The notes under the pieces are model-generated. The model saw only the letters and a program-made list of their open reading frames with translations, was not told where the DNA came from and did no database searches. This document shows positions 1 through 8,316 of a stretch of DNA of 64,000 bases, one piece after another. The DNA is from Streptomyces sp. NBC_01341. GTDB lineage: Bacteria; Actinomycetota; Actinomycetes; Streptomycetales; Streptomycetaceae. The stretch is taken from positions 496,001 to 560,000 of the forward strand of contig NZ_CP108364.1 in the NCBI RefSeq assembly GCF_035946055.1, written 5' to 3'. A program made the translations under genes and the position numbers. How positions within the stretch are numbered: the stretch's first letter is position 1; each line of letters starts with the position of its first letter.

Positions 1-747
1 GGGAGCCGCTGGGGCGTGTGGGCGGCGGAGCCTCCCGGCGAGCGCCTCTCCGCCACACGGGACGCCGAGGGACGGTGGAGCGTGAGCGGTGTCAAACAGT
101 ACTGCTCGGGCGCGCACAGCTGCACTCACGCGCTGGTCACCGCTCATGCGGAGGACGGTCGGCGTCTCTTCGCCGTACCGCTGACCGACGAGACGTTCCA
201 GCCTGTCGAGGGCACCTGGCAGGCGCTCGGCATGGCCGGCTCCGACACCCCGAACGTGCGATTCCGCTCGGCTGCGGCCGAACCGGTAGGAGACGTCGAG
301 GGGTACGTCAACCGGCCGGGCTTTCAGCACGGCGGCATCGGTGTGGCCGCCTGCTGGCTCGGAGGAGCGCATGCCGTGGCGCGGCCCCTGCGCACGGCGG
401 CCGGCCGGGGCGGAGGTCCGCACACCGACGCCCACCTGGGGACCGTGGACATCGATCTGCACGTGGCCGACCTGCTCCTGAAGTCCGCTGCCGTCGACAT
501 CGACGCCGACCCCCTGGACCTCAAGGGCGGGGCCCGACTGCGCAGCCTGCGGGTACGGGGCCTGGTCGAGGCCGTGTGCGACCGCGTACTCGGCCATGTG
601 GGCCGGGCCACCGGTGCGGGGCCTCTCTGTCACGACACACGTCACGCGCGCAACGTCGCCGACCTCACCGTGTACACCCGCCAGCACCACGCCGAGCGCA
701 ATCTCGCCGAACTGGGCGCGCTCGTCAGCGGCCGGGAGAAGCAGTGA
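1..747 (+). CDS. Acyl-CoA dehydrogenase family protein, 5' end outside window
   Basis: The frame is open from base 1, so the true start lies upstream; 248 codons are visible of a family usually about 350-380 residues. The visible part starts in the central beta domain (WSVSGVKQYCSGAHSCTHAL, the usual acyl-CoA dehydrogenase segment around the FAD) and continues into the helical C-terminal domain. The family oxidises acyl-CoA esters to enoyl-CoA with FAD; here the substrate is unknown. Its stop overlaps the start of the deacetylase gene by 4 bases (GTGA), so it is the first visible member of a translationally coupled cluster with a deacetylase, a methyltransferase and a glycosyltransferase, which suggests modification of a lipid or glycolipid rather than ordinary beta-oxidation (inference). 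Confidence 0.85.
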   Translation, partial: GSRWGVWAAEPPGERLSATRDAEGRWSVSGVKQYCSGAHSCTHALVTAHAEDGRRLFAVPLTDETFQPVEGTWQALGMAGSDTPNVRFRSAAAEPVGDVEGYVNRPGFQHGGIGVAACWLGGAHAVARPLRTAAGRGGGPHTDAHLGTVDIDLHVADLLLKSAAVDIDADPLDLKGGARLRSLRVRGLVEAVCDRVLGHVGRATGAGPLCHDTRHARNVADLTVYTRQHHAERNLAELGALVSGREKQ

Positions 748-1514
748 TCACCGGCACGGGCGACGGGACGCCCTACGCCGACGCCATCCAGGCCCCCGGC
801 ACCGCCGAGAGCGTCTGGCGGGCGTGGAGCGGCTGGGAGAGCATGGCCGAGTTCCCACTCCCCTCACGCGGCAGGGTCGTCGTCGTGGCCGCCCACCCGG
901 ACGACGAGGTGCTCGGACTGGGTGGCGCACTCGCCCGGCTCGCCGACGCGGGCCTCAGCCTCACCTTCGTGTCCGTGACCGACGGCGAGGGATCTCACCC
1001 GGACAGCGAGGTACTCGGCCCGAACGAACTCGCCGAGGTCCGCGCACGGGAGATCCGGACCGCCCTCGATCGGCTCGGAACCGAGAACCCGGACATCGTC
1101 CGCCTGCACGTTCCCGACTCCCGCGTGCAGGACCACGAACAGGCGGTACGGGAGGCTCTCGTCCCCCTCTTCGCCGACGCTGTTCTCGTGGCGGCACCAT
1201 GGACGGCCGACCTGCACTGCGACCACGAGGCGGCGGGCCGTGCCGCACGGGACGCGGCCCGTGAAGCCGGCGCGTCCTTCGCCGAGTACCCGGTGTGGCT
1301 GTGGCACTGGGCGCACCCAGACGACCCCCGTGTCCCCTGGCACCGGGCCGCCCGGATCTCTCTTTCCGAGGGCGTCCAGGCCCGCAAGCGGCATGCCGTG
1401 GATGCGTTCGCCTCCCAGATCCAGCCTCTGGGCCCGGGCCCCGCCGAGGCGGCCGTCCTCCCGCCCGAGGAACTGGCCCACCATCGGCGACCTTGCGAAG
1501 TGGTGTTCCTGTGA
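744..1514 (+). CDS. PIG-L (LmbE-like) family deacetylase
   Basis: 256 residues from a GTG at 744 that overlaps the upstream stop (GTGA) and follows a GGGAGAAG Shine-Dalgarno. The zinc-binding signature AHPDDE lies at residues 50-55, and a second His region (LHCDHEAAGRAA) lies about 100 residues further on, both typical of LmbE/PIG-L enzymes that remove N-acetyl groups from GlcNAc-type sugars (for example MshB, Mca). No signal peptide is visible, so it is cytoplasmic. The next gene starts inside its stop. Together with the methyltransferase and GT2 it probably acts on a sugar conjugate. The substrate cannot be read from the sequence. Confidence 0.9.
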   Translation: MITGTGDGTPYADAIQAPGTAESVWRAWSGWESMAEFPLPSRGRVVVVAAHPDDEVLGLGGALARLADAGLSLTFVSVTDGEGSHPDSEVLGPNELAEVRAREIRTALDRLGTENPDIVRLHVPDSRVQDHEQAVREALVPLFADAVLVAAPWTADLHCDHEAAGRAARDAAREAGASFAEYPVWLWHWAHPDDPRVPWHRAARISLSEGVQARKRHAVDAFASQIQPLGPGPAEAAVLPPEELAHHRRPCEVVFL

Positions 1515-2128
1515 GCACCCCGGCGGGCTACTTCGAGGGCATGTACCAGGGCGACGACGACCCCTGGCACCTGAAGGAGCGCTGGTACGAACAGCGCAAG
1601 TACGCGTTGACGCTCGCCTCGCTGCCAAGGGCCAGGTTCCGTAGCGCCTTCGAACCCGCCTGTTCGGTGGGCGAGCTGACAAGGCTCCTCGCTCCGCGGT
1701 GCGAGCGGCTGCTCGCCGTCGACCGGGTCGCCTCCGCTGTCGACACCGCCCGGAGCCGTACCGCCGACCTCGACCGGGTGAAGGTCGCACGGCTCGTCGT
1801 TCCGGAGGAGTGGCCTGCGGAGCGCTTCGACCTGGTCGTGCTCTCCGAACTGCTCTACTACTTCGACGAGGCGCGGCTCGACGATCTGCTGGCACGTACC
1901 ACCGCCTCGCTCGAGCCCGGAGGAACCCTGGTCACGGTGCATTGGAACCACCCAGTGCCCGAACACCTCCACACCGGTGCACAACTGGCGGAACGGCTGG
2001 CTCGTGAACCCGGGCTTCTGCTGCAGGCCGATCACAGGGAGGAGGACTTCGTCCTCCAGACCTTCAGCCGGATCACGCCCGGCGAGCCCGCGCCCCTCTC
2101 ACCCGCCCGTTTCGAGGGGCTCGTATGA
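1511..2128 (+). CDS. Class I SAM-dependent methyltransferase, NodS-like
   Basis: 205 residues from a GTG at 1511 overlapping the deacetylase stop by 4 bases. The N-terminus (YFEGMYQGDDDPWHLKERWY) and the motif I equivalent (FEPACSVGELTRLLAP) match the NodS/SAM methyltransferase group, in which NodS N-methylates a deacetylated glucosamine of Nod factors. A later LVVLSELLYYF segment is the usual motif before the carboxylate-binding end. Following a PIG-L deacetylase, N-methylation of the freed amine is an attractive idea by analogy with NodB-NodS, but it is inference only. It ends in an ATGA overlap with the glycosyltransferase. Confidence 0.85.
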   Translation: MSTPAGYFEGMYQGDDDPWHLKERWYEQRKYALTLASLPRARFRSAFEPACSVGELTRLLAPRCERLLAVDRVASAVDTARSRTADLDRVKVARLVVPEEWPAERFDLVVLSELLYYFDEARLDDLLARTTASLEPGGTLVTVHWNHPVPEHLHTGAQLAERLAREPGLLLQADHREEDFVLQTFSRITPGEPAPLSPARFEGLV

Positions 2129-2853
2129 CCAGGACAGCGGCCATCGCCGTGGTGATACCCGCGCACAACGAGGAGGCACTGCTCCCTGCCGCTCTCGAAG
2201 CAGTGACCCGCGCAGCCCGACACCCCGCCGTCGCATCCACCAGAGTGCTCACCGTGGTCGCCGCCGACGCCTGCACGGACGGCACACGGGCGATCGCCCG
2301 TCGCGCGGGCGCACTGATCGCGTCGCTCGACTCCCGCAGCCCTGGACAGGCCAGGGCCGCGGGAGTGTCGCTGGCGTTGCGCACGCTGGGCCTGGATCCC
2401 AGCGGTGTGTGGATCGCCTCGACCGACGCCGACAGCGAGGTCCCGCCCCGCTGGCTCGCCCATCAGCGGGCCTGCGCCGAACAGAGCTGGGACGCGGTGG
2501 TGGGCACCGTCCGCCCCCACGGATGGCCGCCCGTCCTCGGGGAGGCGATCCACGATCACATCAGGGAGTACGACGCCGCGGGACGGTATCCGGGGAGACC
2601 GGACGCGCACCCTCATGTGCACGGAGCCAACCTCGGTGTGCGGGCGGAGGCGTACCTGCACTGCGGCGGCTACCCGGCGCTGGCGACGGGCGAGGACCAC
2701 GCGCTGGTCGCAGCCCTTCTGAGGAGCGGCCGCCGCGTCCTGCGGACAAGGCGGTTCCCCGTGCTCACATCCGCGAGGCTCACGGCACGCGCCGACGACG
2801 GATACGCTCGGGACCTGCGCCGGCTGGCGGAGCGAGTAAGGCTGCTCGGCTGA
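2125..2853 (+). CDS. Family 2 (GT-A) glycosyltransferase
   Basis: 242 residues from ATG 2125, which overlaps the methyltransferase stop (ATGA). The N-terminal AVVIPAHNEEALLPAALEAV is the standard GT2 nucleotide-sugar-binding start; STDADSEVP carries the DxD-type metal site, and GEDHALVAAL the ED catalytic-base region. No membrane helices are seen, so it is probably a soluble or peripheral enzyme. It is the last gene of the acyl-CoA dehydrogenase, PIG-L, methyltransferase, GT2 cluster; about 400 bases without an obvious gene follow. The transferred sugar and acceptor are unknown. Confidence 0.88.
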   Translation: MTRTAAIAVVIPAHNEEALLPAALEAVTRAARHPAVASTRVLTVVAADACTDGTRAIARRAGALIASLDSRSPGQARAAGVSLALRTLGLDPSGVWIASTDADSEVPPRWLAHQRACAEQSWDAVVGTVRPHGWPPVLGEAIHDHIREYDAAGRYPGRPDAHPHVHGANLGVRAEAYLHCGGYPALATGEDHALVAALLRSGRRVLRTRRFPVLTSARLTARADDGYARDLRRLAERVRLLG

Positions 2854-3254
2854 CCACCGGCTCCCGGAACGTCAGCCGCGAAGCCTCCGCACCACCGGCG
2901 GCCCGACCGGGGCCCCTGCCGCACGTTCCGGGCCTCGTCGTCCACGCCGGCCCGCGCCGACCCGGACGGCCGCCTGCCTGTTCTCACGGCAGGGGCACGA
3001 GCGGCGGCCACCCACGGAAGGGGATCCGGAATCTCCGTTTCCGATGACCCGCTTCTCCACGTTTGGCTGTGTTGATACCGGGTTACAAGTGCGGCCATGT
3101 TCGGAGAGCGAAGGGCCACCTGTCGGCGTAGCGTCTCGTTCGGGAGTCCACGCCCGACGCCGACGTCGATACGGACAGATTTTCGACAGGCTCGGCGCGC
3201 GCCGTCCCTCTCGACGTTTCGCTCTCACCATTCCCACCGCGAAGGGGAACGAAA
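2854..3254 (+). other. Intergenic region upstream of catalase
   Basis: No convincing gene in 401 bases. The last 200 bases should hold the catalase promoter. A weak resemblance to a Streptomyces SigB promoter (GNNT, 14-16 bases, GGGTAY) is at 3061-3085: GTTT, 15 bases, GGGTTA, with the last positions off consensus. I do not call it a promoter. Confidence 0.3.
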
Positions 3255-4778
3255 GTGACCGACACCTCGCACGAGCCGACCACCACTGACTCCGGCATCC
3301 CGGTGGAGAGCGACGAACACTCGCTCACCGTCGGCCCGGGCGGACCCATCCTGCTGCAGGACTCCTACCTGATCGAGCAGATGGCCCAGTTCAACCGGGA
3401 GCGGATCCCCGAACGTCAGCCGCACGCCAAGGGCAGCGGCGCCTTCGGGCACTTCGAGGTGACCAACGATGTCAGCCGCTACACCAAGGCGGCGCTCTTC
3501 CAGCCCAAGACCAAGACCGAACTCGTGGTCAGGTTCTCCACCGTCGCCGGCGAGCGGGGCAGCCCCGACACCTGGCGCGACCCGCGTGGCTTCGCCGTGA
3601 AGTTCTACACCACCGAAGGCAACTACGACATGGTGGGTAACAACACCCCCGTGTTCTTCGTGAAGGACCCGATGAAGTTTCAGCACTTCATCCGGTCGCA
3701 GAAGCGCCGCGCGGACAGCAACCTCCGCGACCACGACATGCAGTGGGACTTCTGGACCCTGTCACCCGAATCGGCCCACCAGGTCACCTGGCTGATGGGC
3801 GACCGCGGCATCCCGCGCAGCTGGCGCCACATGAACGGCTACACCTCCCACACGTACATGTGGATCAACGCGCAGGGCGAGCGCTTCTGGGTGAAGTACC
3901 ACTTCAAGACGGACCAGGGCGTCGAGACGTTCACCCAGCACGAGGGTGACCAGATGGCCTCGGCGGACACCGACTACCACACGCGTGATCTCTTCGAGCA
4001 CATCCGCGACGGCAAGTTCCCCAGCTGGACGCTGCACGTCCAGGTCATGCCGTACGACGACGCGGTGAACTACCGCTTCAACCCGTTCGACCTCACCAAG
4101 GTCTGGCCGCACGGCGACTACCCGCTGATCCAGGTGGGGCGGATGACCCTGGACCGCAACCCCACCGACAACCACGCGGAGATCGAGCAGGCCGCCTTCC
4201 AGCCCAACAACCTGGTCCCGGGCATCGGCCCGAGCCCGGACCGCATGCTGCTGGCGCGGCTGTTCTCCTACGCGGACGCACACCGCTACCGCATCGGCGC
4301 CAACTACCAGCAGCTCCCGGTCAACGCACCCGTCTCGCCGGTACGCACGTACTCCAAGGACGGAGCCATGGCGTACCGGAAGACCACCGACCCCGTCTAC
4401 GCCCCGAACTCGAAGGGCGGTCCGGCGGCCGACACCGCCCGCTACGGGTCCCCGCCGAGCTGGCACGCCGACGGGGACATCACCCGGGCGGCCTACGTCG
4501 ACCACTCGGAGGACGACGACTGGGGCCAGCCGGGCACGTTGGTGCGTGAAGTCCTGGACGACGCGGCGCGGGACCGGCTGGTGGACAACGTCGTCGGACA
4601 CCTCCTCAACGGCGTCACCGAGCCCATCCTGCGCAGGGCCTTCGAGTACTGGTCGAACATCGACGCGTCGATCGGCCGGCGCATCGAGGAGGGCGTGCGC
4701 GCCAAGGCCGGCGAGAAGGACCCCAAGGCCTCGGAGCAGGGCAATCCGGCGCGCCGGTCCATGCAGGATAAGGCCTGA
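3255..4778 (+). CDS. Catalase (small-subunit, clade 3 type)
   Basis: 507 residues from a GTG at 3255 preceded by GGGGAACGAAA. It is a monofunctional haem catalase converting hydrogen peroxide to water and oxygen. Visible marks are the distal His in [12 protein letters not shown], the distal Asn in [13 protein letters not shown], and the proximal haem-ligand Tyr in [14 protein letters not shown]. The length fits the small-subunit clade, with no C-terminal flavodoxin-like domain. The C-terminal 30 residues are charged and variable. It stands alone with a strong hairpin 40 bases downstream. Oxidative-stress control is expected but no CatR/FurA box was recognised. Confidence 0.97.
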   Translation: MTDTSHEPTTTDSGIPVESDEHSLTVGPGGPILLQDSYLIEQMAQFNRERIPERQPHAKGSGAFGHFEVTNDVSRYTKAALFQPKTKTELVVRFSTVAGERGSPDTWRDPRGFAVKFYTTEGNYDMVGNNTPVFFVKDPMKFQHFIRSQKRRADSNLRDHDMQWDFWTLSPESAHQVTWLMGDRGIPRSWRHMNGYTSHTYMWINAQGERFWVKYHFKTDQGVETFTQHEGDQMASADTDYHTRDLFEHIRDGKFPSWTLHVQVMPYDDAVNYRFNPFDLTKVWPHGDYPLIQVGRMTLDRNPTDNHAEIEQAAFQPNNLVPGIGPSPDRMLLARLFSYADAHRYRIGANYQQLPVNAPVSPVRTYSKDGAMAYRKTTDPVYAPNSKGGPAADTARYGSPPSWHADGDITRAAYVDHSEDDDWGQPGTLVREVLDDAARDRLVDNVVGHLLNGVTEPILRRAFEYWSNIDASIGRRIEEGVRAKAGEKDPKASEQGNPARRSMQDKA

Positions 4779-4818
4779 CGCACCGGCTCGCACCGGACAG
4801 GTCCGCATTCCGGCCGCA

Positions 4819-4867
4819 CCGGTGGCCCCCCGCGACACGCCTCAGGGCGCCGGCGGGGGGCCACCGG
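4819..4867 (+). terminator. Rho-independent-type hairpin after catalase
   Basis: A perfect 14-bp inverted repeat, CCGGTGGCCCCCCG at 4819-4832 and its complement at 4854-4867, with a 21-base loop, starts 40 bases after the catalase stop. There is no U tract, as is usual for Streptomyces hairpin terminators. Confidence 0.7.
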
Positions 4868-4922
4868 CCGTCGGCCCCGGGGTATCCCCCGGGACCGTGC
4901 CGGGCCGACCCGTCATCGGGCA

Positions 4923-4952
4923 CCCCGTCGTCGGCCGCCCCGTCGTCGGCCG
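4923..4952. repeat. Two tandem copies of a 15-base unit
   Basis: CCCCGTCGTCGGCCG occurs twice head to tail (4923-4937, 4938-4952), with a diverged half-copy just before. It lies in non-coding DNA between catalase and the GPP34 gene. The rest of 4779-5139 holds only the terminator hairpin and the unseen promoter of the next gene. Confidence 0.6.
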
Positions 4953-5139
4953 TCAGCGGGAATACTGGGGCGACGTACGAACGGTGGCACCGCGGGAATC
5001 CCACGCCTGCCCGGCCGGTTGTCGATCCACACGTGCCCGGCACGCGCGGTGGCCGTCGGCTCCGACGCCGGGCGTTCCGTACGCGGAAGCCGACCAGGTG
5101 GTGATGTGACACCACCGACGAATCCGAGGGGAGCCGTGC

Positions 5140-5745
5140 ATGACTACGGCGAAGGACCTTTTCATCATCGCCTTGGACCTGGGGTCGAAGCACTCCGTCG
5201 GGCAGGGTGACCTGTCGCTCGCGCTCGCGGGAGCCGAACTGGTCGATCTCATCGCGGCCCGCGCGGTCGCCCTGGACGGCGATCGCATCGTCCCAGCCGG
5301 ACAGGGACGGCTGGACGATCCCCTCCTGGGTGAGGCGTCGGCCGCGCTCACCGGGCAGGCCCCCCACGAACAGGTCGAGGACTGGCTGTGGCGACGGGGT
5401 CGCGATCTCGCGGCGTCGTACCAGGCCGCCCTCGAGGACGCCGGTGAACTGACACGCGAGCACCGCGGACGGTTGTCGTTCGGCGCGGAACGCCTGGAAC
5501 TCGCCGACACGCCTTCCCGTCGCCGAGCCCTGAACAGGTGGGAGGCCGAGGAGCCGGTCCTCGCCGCCCTCGCAGCGGCCGTCGGTATCCCGGGCGAGCA
5601 GGCCGACGAGGAGCCGGGCCTCGACGACGAGGCCGTGACCACCGTCCTGGCGGCGGTGAACGACGCGGTGATGGAACTGGAGGCCGTACGTCAGCGTCGG
5701 TCCATCGAGAGTTCGGCGTTCGCGAACGTCTGGCGGGCTCCCTGA
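5140..5745 (+). CDS. GPP34 (GOLPH3/Vps74-like) family phosphoprotein
   Basis: 201 residues from ATG 5140 with a GAGGGGAG Shine-Dalgarno. The start (LFIIALDLGSK..., then LSLALAGAELVDLIAARAVALDGDRIV) is the typical GPP34 opening; the rest is helical with short hydrophobic patches. Eukaryotic homologues bind PI4P at the Golgi; the role of the many actinobacterial copies is not established. It is monocistronic, between catalase and dps. I infer a peripheral membrane-associated protein and propose no pathway. Confidence 0.85.
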   Translation: MTTAKDLFIIALDLGSKHSVGQGDLSLALAGAELVDLIAARAVALDGDRIVPAGQGRLDDPLLGEASAALTGQAPHEQVEDWLWRRGRDLAASYQAALEDAGELTREHRGRLSFGAERLELADTPSRRRALNRWEAEEPVLAALAAAVGIPGEQADEEPGLDDEAVTTVLAAVNDAVMELEAVRQRRSIESSAFANVWRAP

Positions 5746-6159
5746 AGGCAGCCGTTGCCGCGATGCCGGCATGGAGGTGGGTGCCCCTCCGGATCGAGCG
5801 TCCTCCTGCGCGGGTCGGCAGCGGCGGACGCGGTCCGGCGGGGCACCTGTGCTGGATGTGCCCGCAGGTATGGCGGGGAGGACGCCGGGTAGACGGCTCG
5901 GCGAATCACCTGGGTGAAGCCGAGTCGGCTCTCGTCGCGGCACGCCACCGGCTGCCCGGCGCACGCACGGAGGACGACTCGCTCCTCGGCGCCTGAGAGC
6001 CCGCGCGGCCGCTCGCTCACTCTGTCGCACCCCTCCGGCGGCATCGCCCGCGAATTTTCGGCAGGGCCGGTCAAGTGGTATCGACGTCGATGGGCGTGAC
6101 GCCTGCGGTGCCGGTGGGAGATGAACGACGGCAGAGCGTCCCATCCACCCAGGAGCATC
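5746..6159 (+). other. Intergenic region between the GPP34 gene and dps
   Basis: 414 bases with open frames in several phases but no frame that reads as a known protein, has a Shine-Dalgarno and keeps high third-position GC throughout. The dps promoter should lie near 6050-6110, where there is a short AT-richer patch (GAATTTTCGG at about 6052). I could not fit a clear -35/-10 pair. Confidence 0.3.
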
Positions 6160-6798
6160 ATGTCGCCGAAGAATCCCACACCGCGTTACACCGTTCCCGG
6201 CCTCACCACGAGGGAGGGCGGACAGGTCATCGACCTGCTGAGCATGCGCCTGCACTCCCTCAACGACCTGGCGCTCACCCTCAAGCACATCCACTGGAAC
6301 GTGACGGGGCCGCACTTCATCGCCGTGCACGAGATGCTCGACCCGCAGACGCTTGCCGTGCGGGGCATGGCGGACGCCACCGCGGAGCGCATCTCGGCCC
6401 TGGGCGGGGTGCCGCAGGGAACGGCGGGCGTCCTGGTCGCCGAGCGGACATGGGACGACTACAGCGTGGGCAGGGCCGACGCCATCGCCCACCTCGGTGC
6501 ACTGAACCTCGTCTACACCGGCATCATCGAGGACCACAGGAAGGCGGCTGCGAAGGCCGCGTCCGTCGACCCCGTGACGGAGGACCTGCTGATCGAGCAC
6601 CTGCGTTCCCTGGAACAGTTCCAGTGGTTCGTGCGTGCGCACCTGGAGAACAGCGCCGGCGCCCTCAGCACGGCCGACTCGGGCAGCGAGGAGAAGGCCG
6701 CGGCGGCTGCGGGGCCGTCGCGCTCCATCCCCGCGAAGCAGACGGCGAACAGCAAGCGCGCCGCCAAGAAGCCGGGGGCCCGCAAGCGCGCGGTCTGA
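6160..6798 (+). CDS. dps: Dps family DNA-binding ferritin-like protein
   Basis: 212 residues from ATG 6160, chosen because AGGAG lies 4 bases before it; an in-frame ATG 39 bases upstream has no such site. Dps forms a dodecameric shell that oxidises and stores iron using peroxide and protects DNA. The inter-subunit ferroxidase ligands are all present: His45 in HIHWNVTG, His57, Asp72 and Glu76 (ADATAE). The last ~45 residues form a Lys/Arg/Ala-rich tail (SKRAAKKPGARKRAV at the end), as in DNA-binding mycobacterial and Streptomyces Dps proteins with C-terminal tails. A hairpin terminator follows. Confidence 0.95.
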   Translation: MSPKNPTPRYTVPGLTTREGGQVIDLLSMRLHSLNDLALTLKHIHWNVTGPHFIAVHEMLDPQTLAVRGMADATAERISALGGVPQGTAGVLVAERTWDDYSVGRADAIAHLGALNLVYTGIIEDHRKAAAKAASVDPVTEDLLIEHLRSLEQFQWFVRAHLENSAGALSTADSGSEEKAAAAAGPSRSIPAKQTANSKRAAKKPGARKRAV

Positions 6799-6833
6799 AC
6801 AGAACAGCAGGCTTGCGGGCAATGCCGGGCCGT

Positions 6834-6864
6834 GACGGCCGGGCCGCGGGGTCGCCCGGCCGTC
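6834..6864 (+). terminator. Hairpin terminator after dps
   Basis: A perfect 11-bp stem, GACGGCCGGGC at 6834-6844 paired with 6854-6864, 9-base loop, 35 bases after the dps stop and before the convergent DinB gene. It may serve both directions. Confidence 0.65.
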
Positions 6865-6930
6865 GGAACCGGGACCGGAGGCCAGGAGCCCGGGCGAGGG
6901 CGCCGTCACGGGCGGCTCCCTCGACCGGGC

Positions 6931-7650
6931 TCATCCGTGCGGACCGAAGCGAGTCCGCGCGAGATCGCGTAGCAGGGCGATCTCCGCCATGTGGTGGATG
7001 AACTCGAGGTTGGCACCCGCCAGCACCGCGACGAACGGGTCGTAGGGATCGGAGCCGTAGGGGTACTGGGAGAAGCCGACGGTGTCGAGCTGTTCCTCCG
7101 TGACGGCCGCGACGTCGGCGCGCCAGCGGTCGATCAGCGCCCAGAAGCGGTCGAGTGCCAGGGCCGCGGAGGGAGTGAAGTCGACGAGCAGCTTCGGTTC
7201 CTGCCGCCGGCCGCCGAACGTCCACTCCCATTGGCCGGCGAAGCACGAGTGCAGGTGGCCCAGTCGCCACGCGATGGTGGTGACCGGCACGTGGTCGGGT
7301 TCCGCCTCGCCGGTGTGGGCGAGCACCTCCTGGACCCGCTCGCTGCTCACGCTCCAGTCCTCGGCGATCCTGGCGACCGTCATACCGGCGGCGGCCTGCC
7401 TGGCGACCTCGGCGTACTCGTTGGACGGAATGTCCGGCGCACCCTGGTCGAGCACCCATTCACCGGGTCCGTACGCTCTGGGGGTCACCGCCTCGCCACG
7501 GCGCCGGACCGACCAGCAGCCGGCCACCGGCTCCCAGAGGTACTCCTCGTCACCGAGCCCCGTCAGCCGCACCCGGGCCATCTCCCTGGCCTTGTCGAAC
7601 TGGTCGAGAAGCAGGCCCAGGCGATCGGTCCGCACATCCTCGGCGTCCAC
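6931..7650 (-). CDS. DinB family protein
   Basis: 239 residues from a GTG at 7650 with an AGGGGG site just upstream. The four-helix DinB/YfiT-like fold is indicated by the opening RLGLLLDQFDKAREMARVRLTGLGDEEYLWEPV and by conserved metal-site histidines (AWRLGHLHSCFAGQWEW and NLEFIHHMAEIALLRDL). Relatives include mycothiol-dependent metalloenzymes and many proteins of unknown role. The internal stretch of about residues 60-110 is an insertion with a helix-turn-helix-like sound (AAGMTVARIAEDWSVSSERVQEVL). It is convergent with dps. Confidence 0.88.
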   Translation of the reverse strand: MDAEDVRTDRLGLLLDQFDKAREMARVRLTGLGDEEYLWEPVAGCWSVRRRGEAVTPRAYGPGEWVLDQGAPDIPSNEYAEVARQAAAGMTVARIAEDWSVSSERVQEVLAHTGEAEPDHVPVTTIAWRLGHLHSCFAGQWEWTFGGRRQEPKLLVDFTPSAALALDRFWALIDRWRADVAAVTEEQLDTVGFSQYPYGSDPYDPFVAVLAGANLEFIHHMAEIALLRDLARTRFGPHG

Positions 7651-8316
7651 GCCGTATCCCCCTCGCGGTCGCGTCTCGCGCGGTAACGCGCTCCGGCGGA
7701 GGGTAACGGTTCACCTCACGAGGAGCCATCGGATTCCCGGCCCGTGGGGCGCTTTGGCCTTCTCGTACATGGCCGGCTCACGGGTGGCGTGACATCGGTG
7801 CCCTCGGTGAGACCGTCATCGCCGGTGAGAAGCGGTCGAACGTGGGCGTGCCCGCAGGGCGGCTGCCACCGATCAGCACGATCACCGGCGGACGGTGGCG
7901 GTGAGGCGGCGCAGAGCGGCCTGGGCGGGCGGGCCCCAAGTGGTCTCGCCGCCGGGGCGGCCGTGGACGCCCGCGTCGCCGATGTGACTGCCGCTGAAGG
8001 CGCGCAGAACCGCCCAGCCGCGCGCCGGCAAAGGGTTGCGTTCGGCGGTGTCGGCCAGTGGTCCGCCGCGGTCCCGCCCTGCGGGTGCCCCGTCAGGGGC
8101 TGGGCGGTGAAGGGCCGTCAGGACGCGGCGCCCTGTCCGGATTTCGGGAGCTGCCGATTCGCTTGCACCGACCCTCAGGACTGTGGGTTCTCATCCTTGA
8201 ACGGCGGTTGTGCGGCGCATCCAGTTCGTTCTCTTGACGGGGTTCTGGTCCATACCTATGGTCACCGATCAGCACGCGTGTTCATCAGCCAGTGCATCGT
8301 TCACATAGAAGAACGG
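7651..8316. other. Long non-coding gap with a possible gene relic
   Basis: 666 bases between the DinB gene and the secreted lyase. No complete gene is seen. On the minus strand the frame ending in TGA at 7882-7884 is open back to about 8210 and its last ~80 codons have coding-like third-position GC and a protein-like sequence (RGWAVLRAFSGSHIGDAG, then GETTWGPPAQAALRRL), but it has no usable start. I do not recognise the family; it may be the 3' end of a lost gene. The lyase promoter must lie in the last 100 bases. Confidence 0.3.

Noticed and set aside
3061..3085. SigB-type promoter before catalase (GTTT, 15 bases, GGGTTA)
   Set aside because: The -10 half differs from GGGTAY at the decisive bases; only noted as a weak resemblance.
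5538..5996. Plus-strand frame overlapping the end of the GPP34 gene and the following gap
   Set aside because: Arg/Gly-rich out-of-frame reading with no ribosome site and no family resemblance.
6052..6081. SigB-type promoter before dps (GAAT ... TGGTAT)
   Set aside because: Spacing of 20 bases and the wrong -10 sequence.
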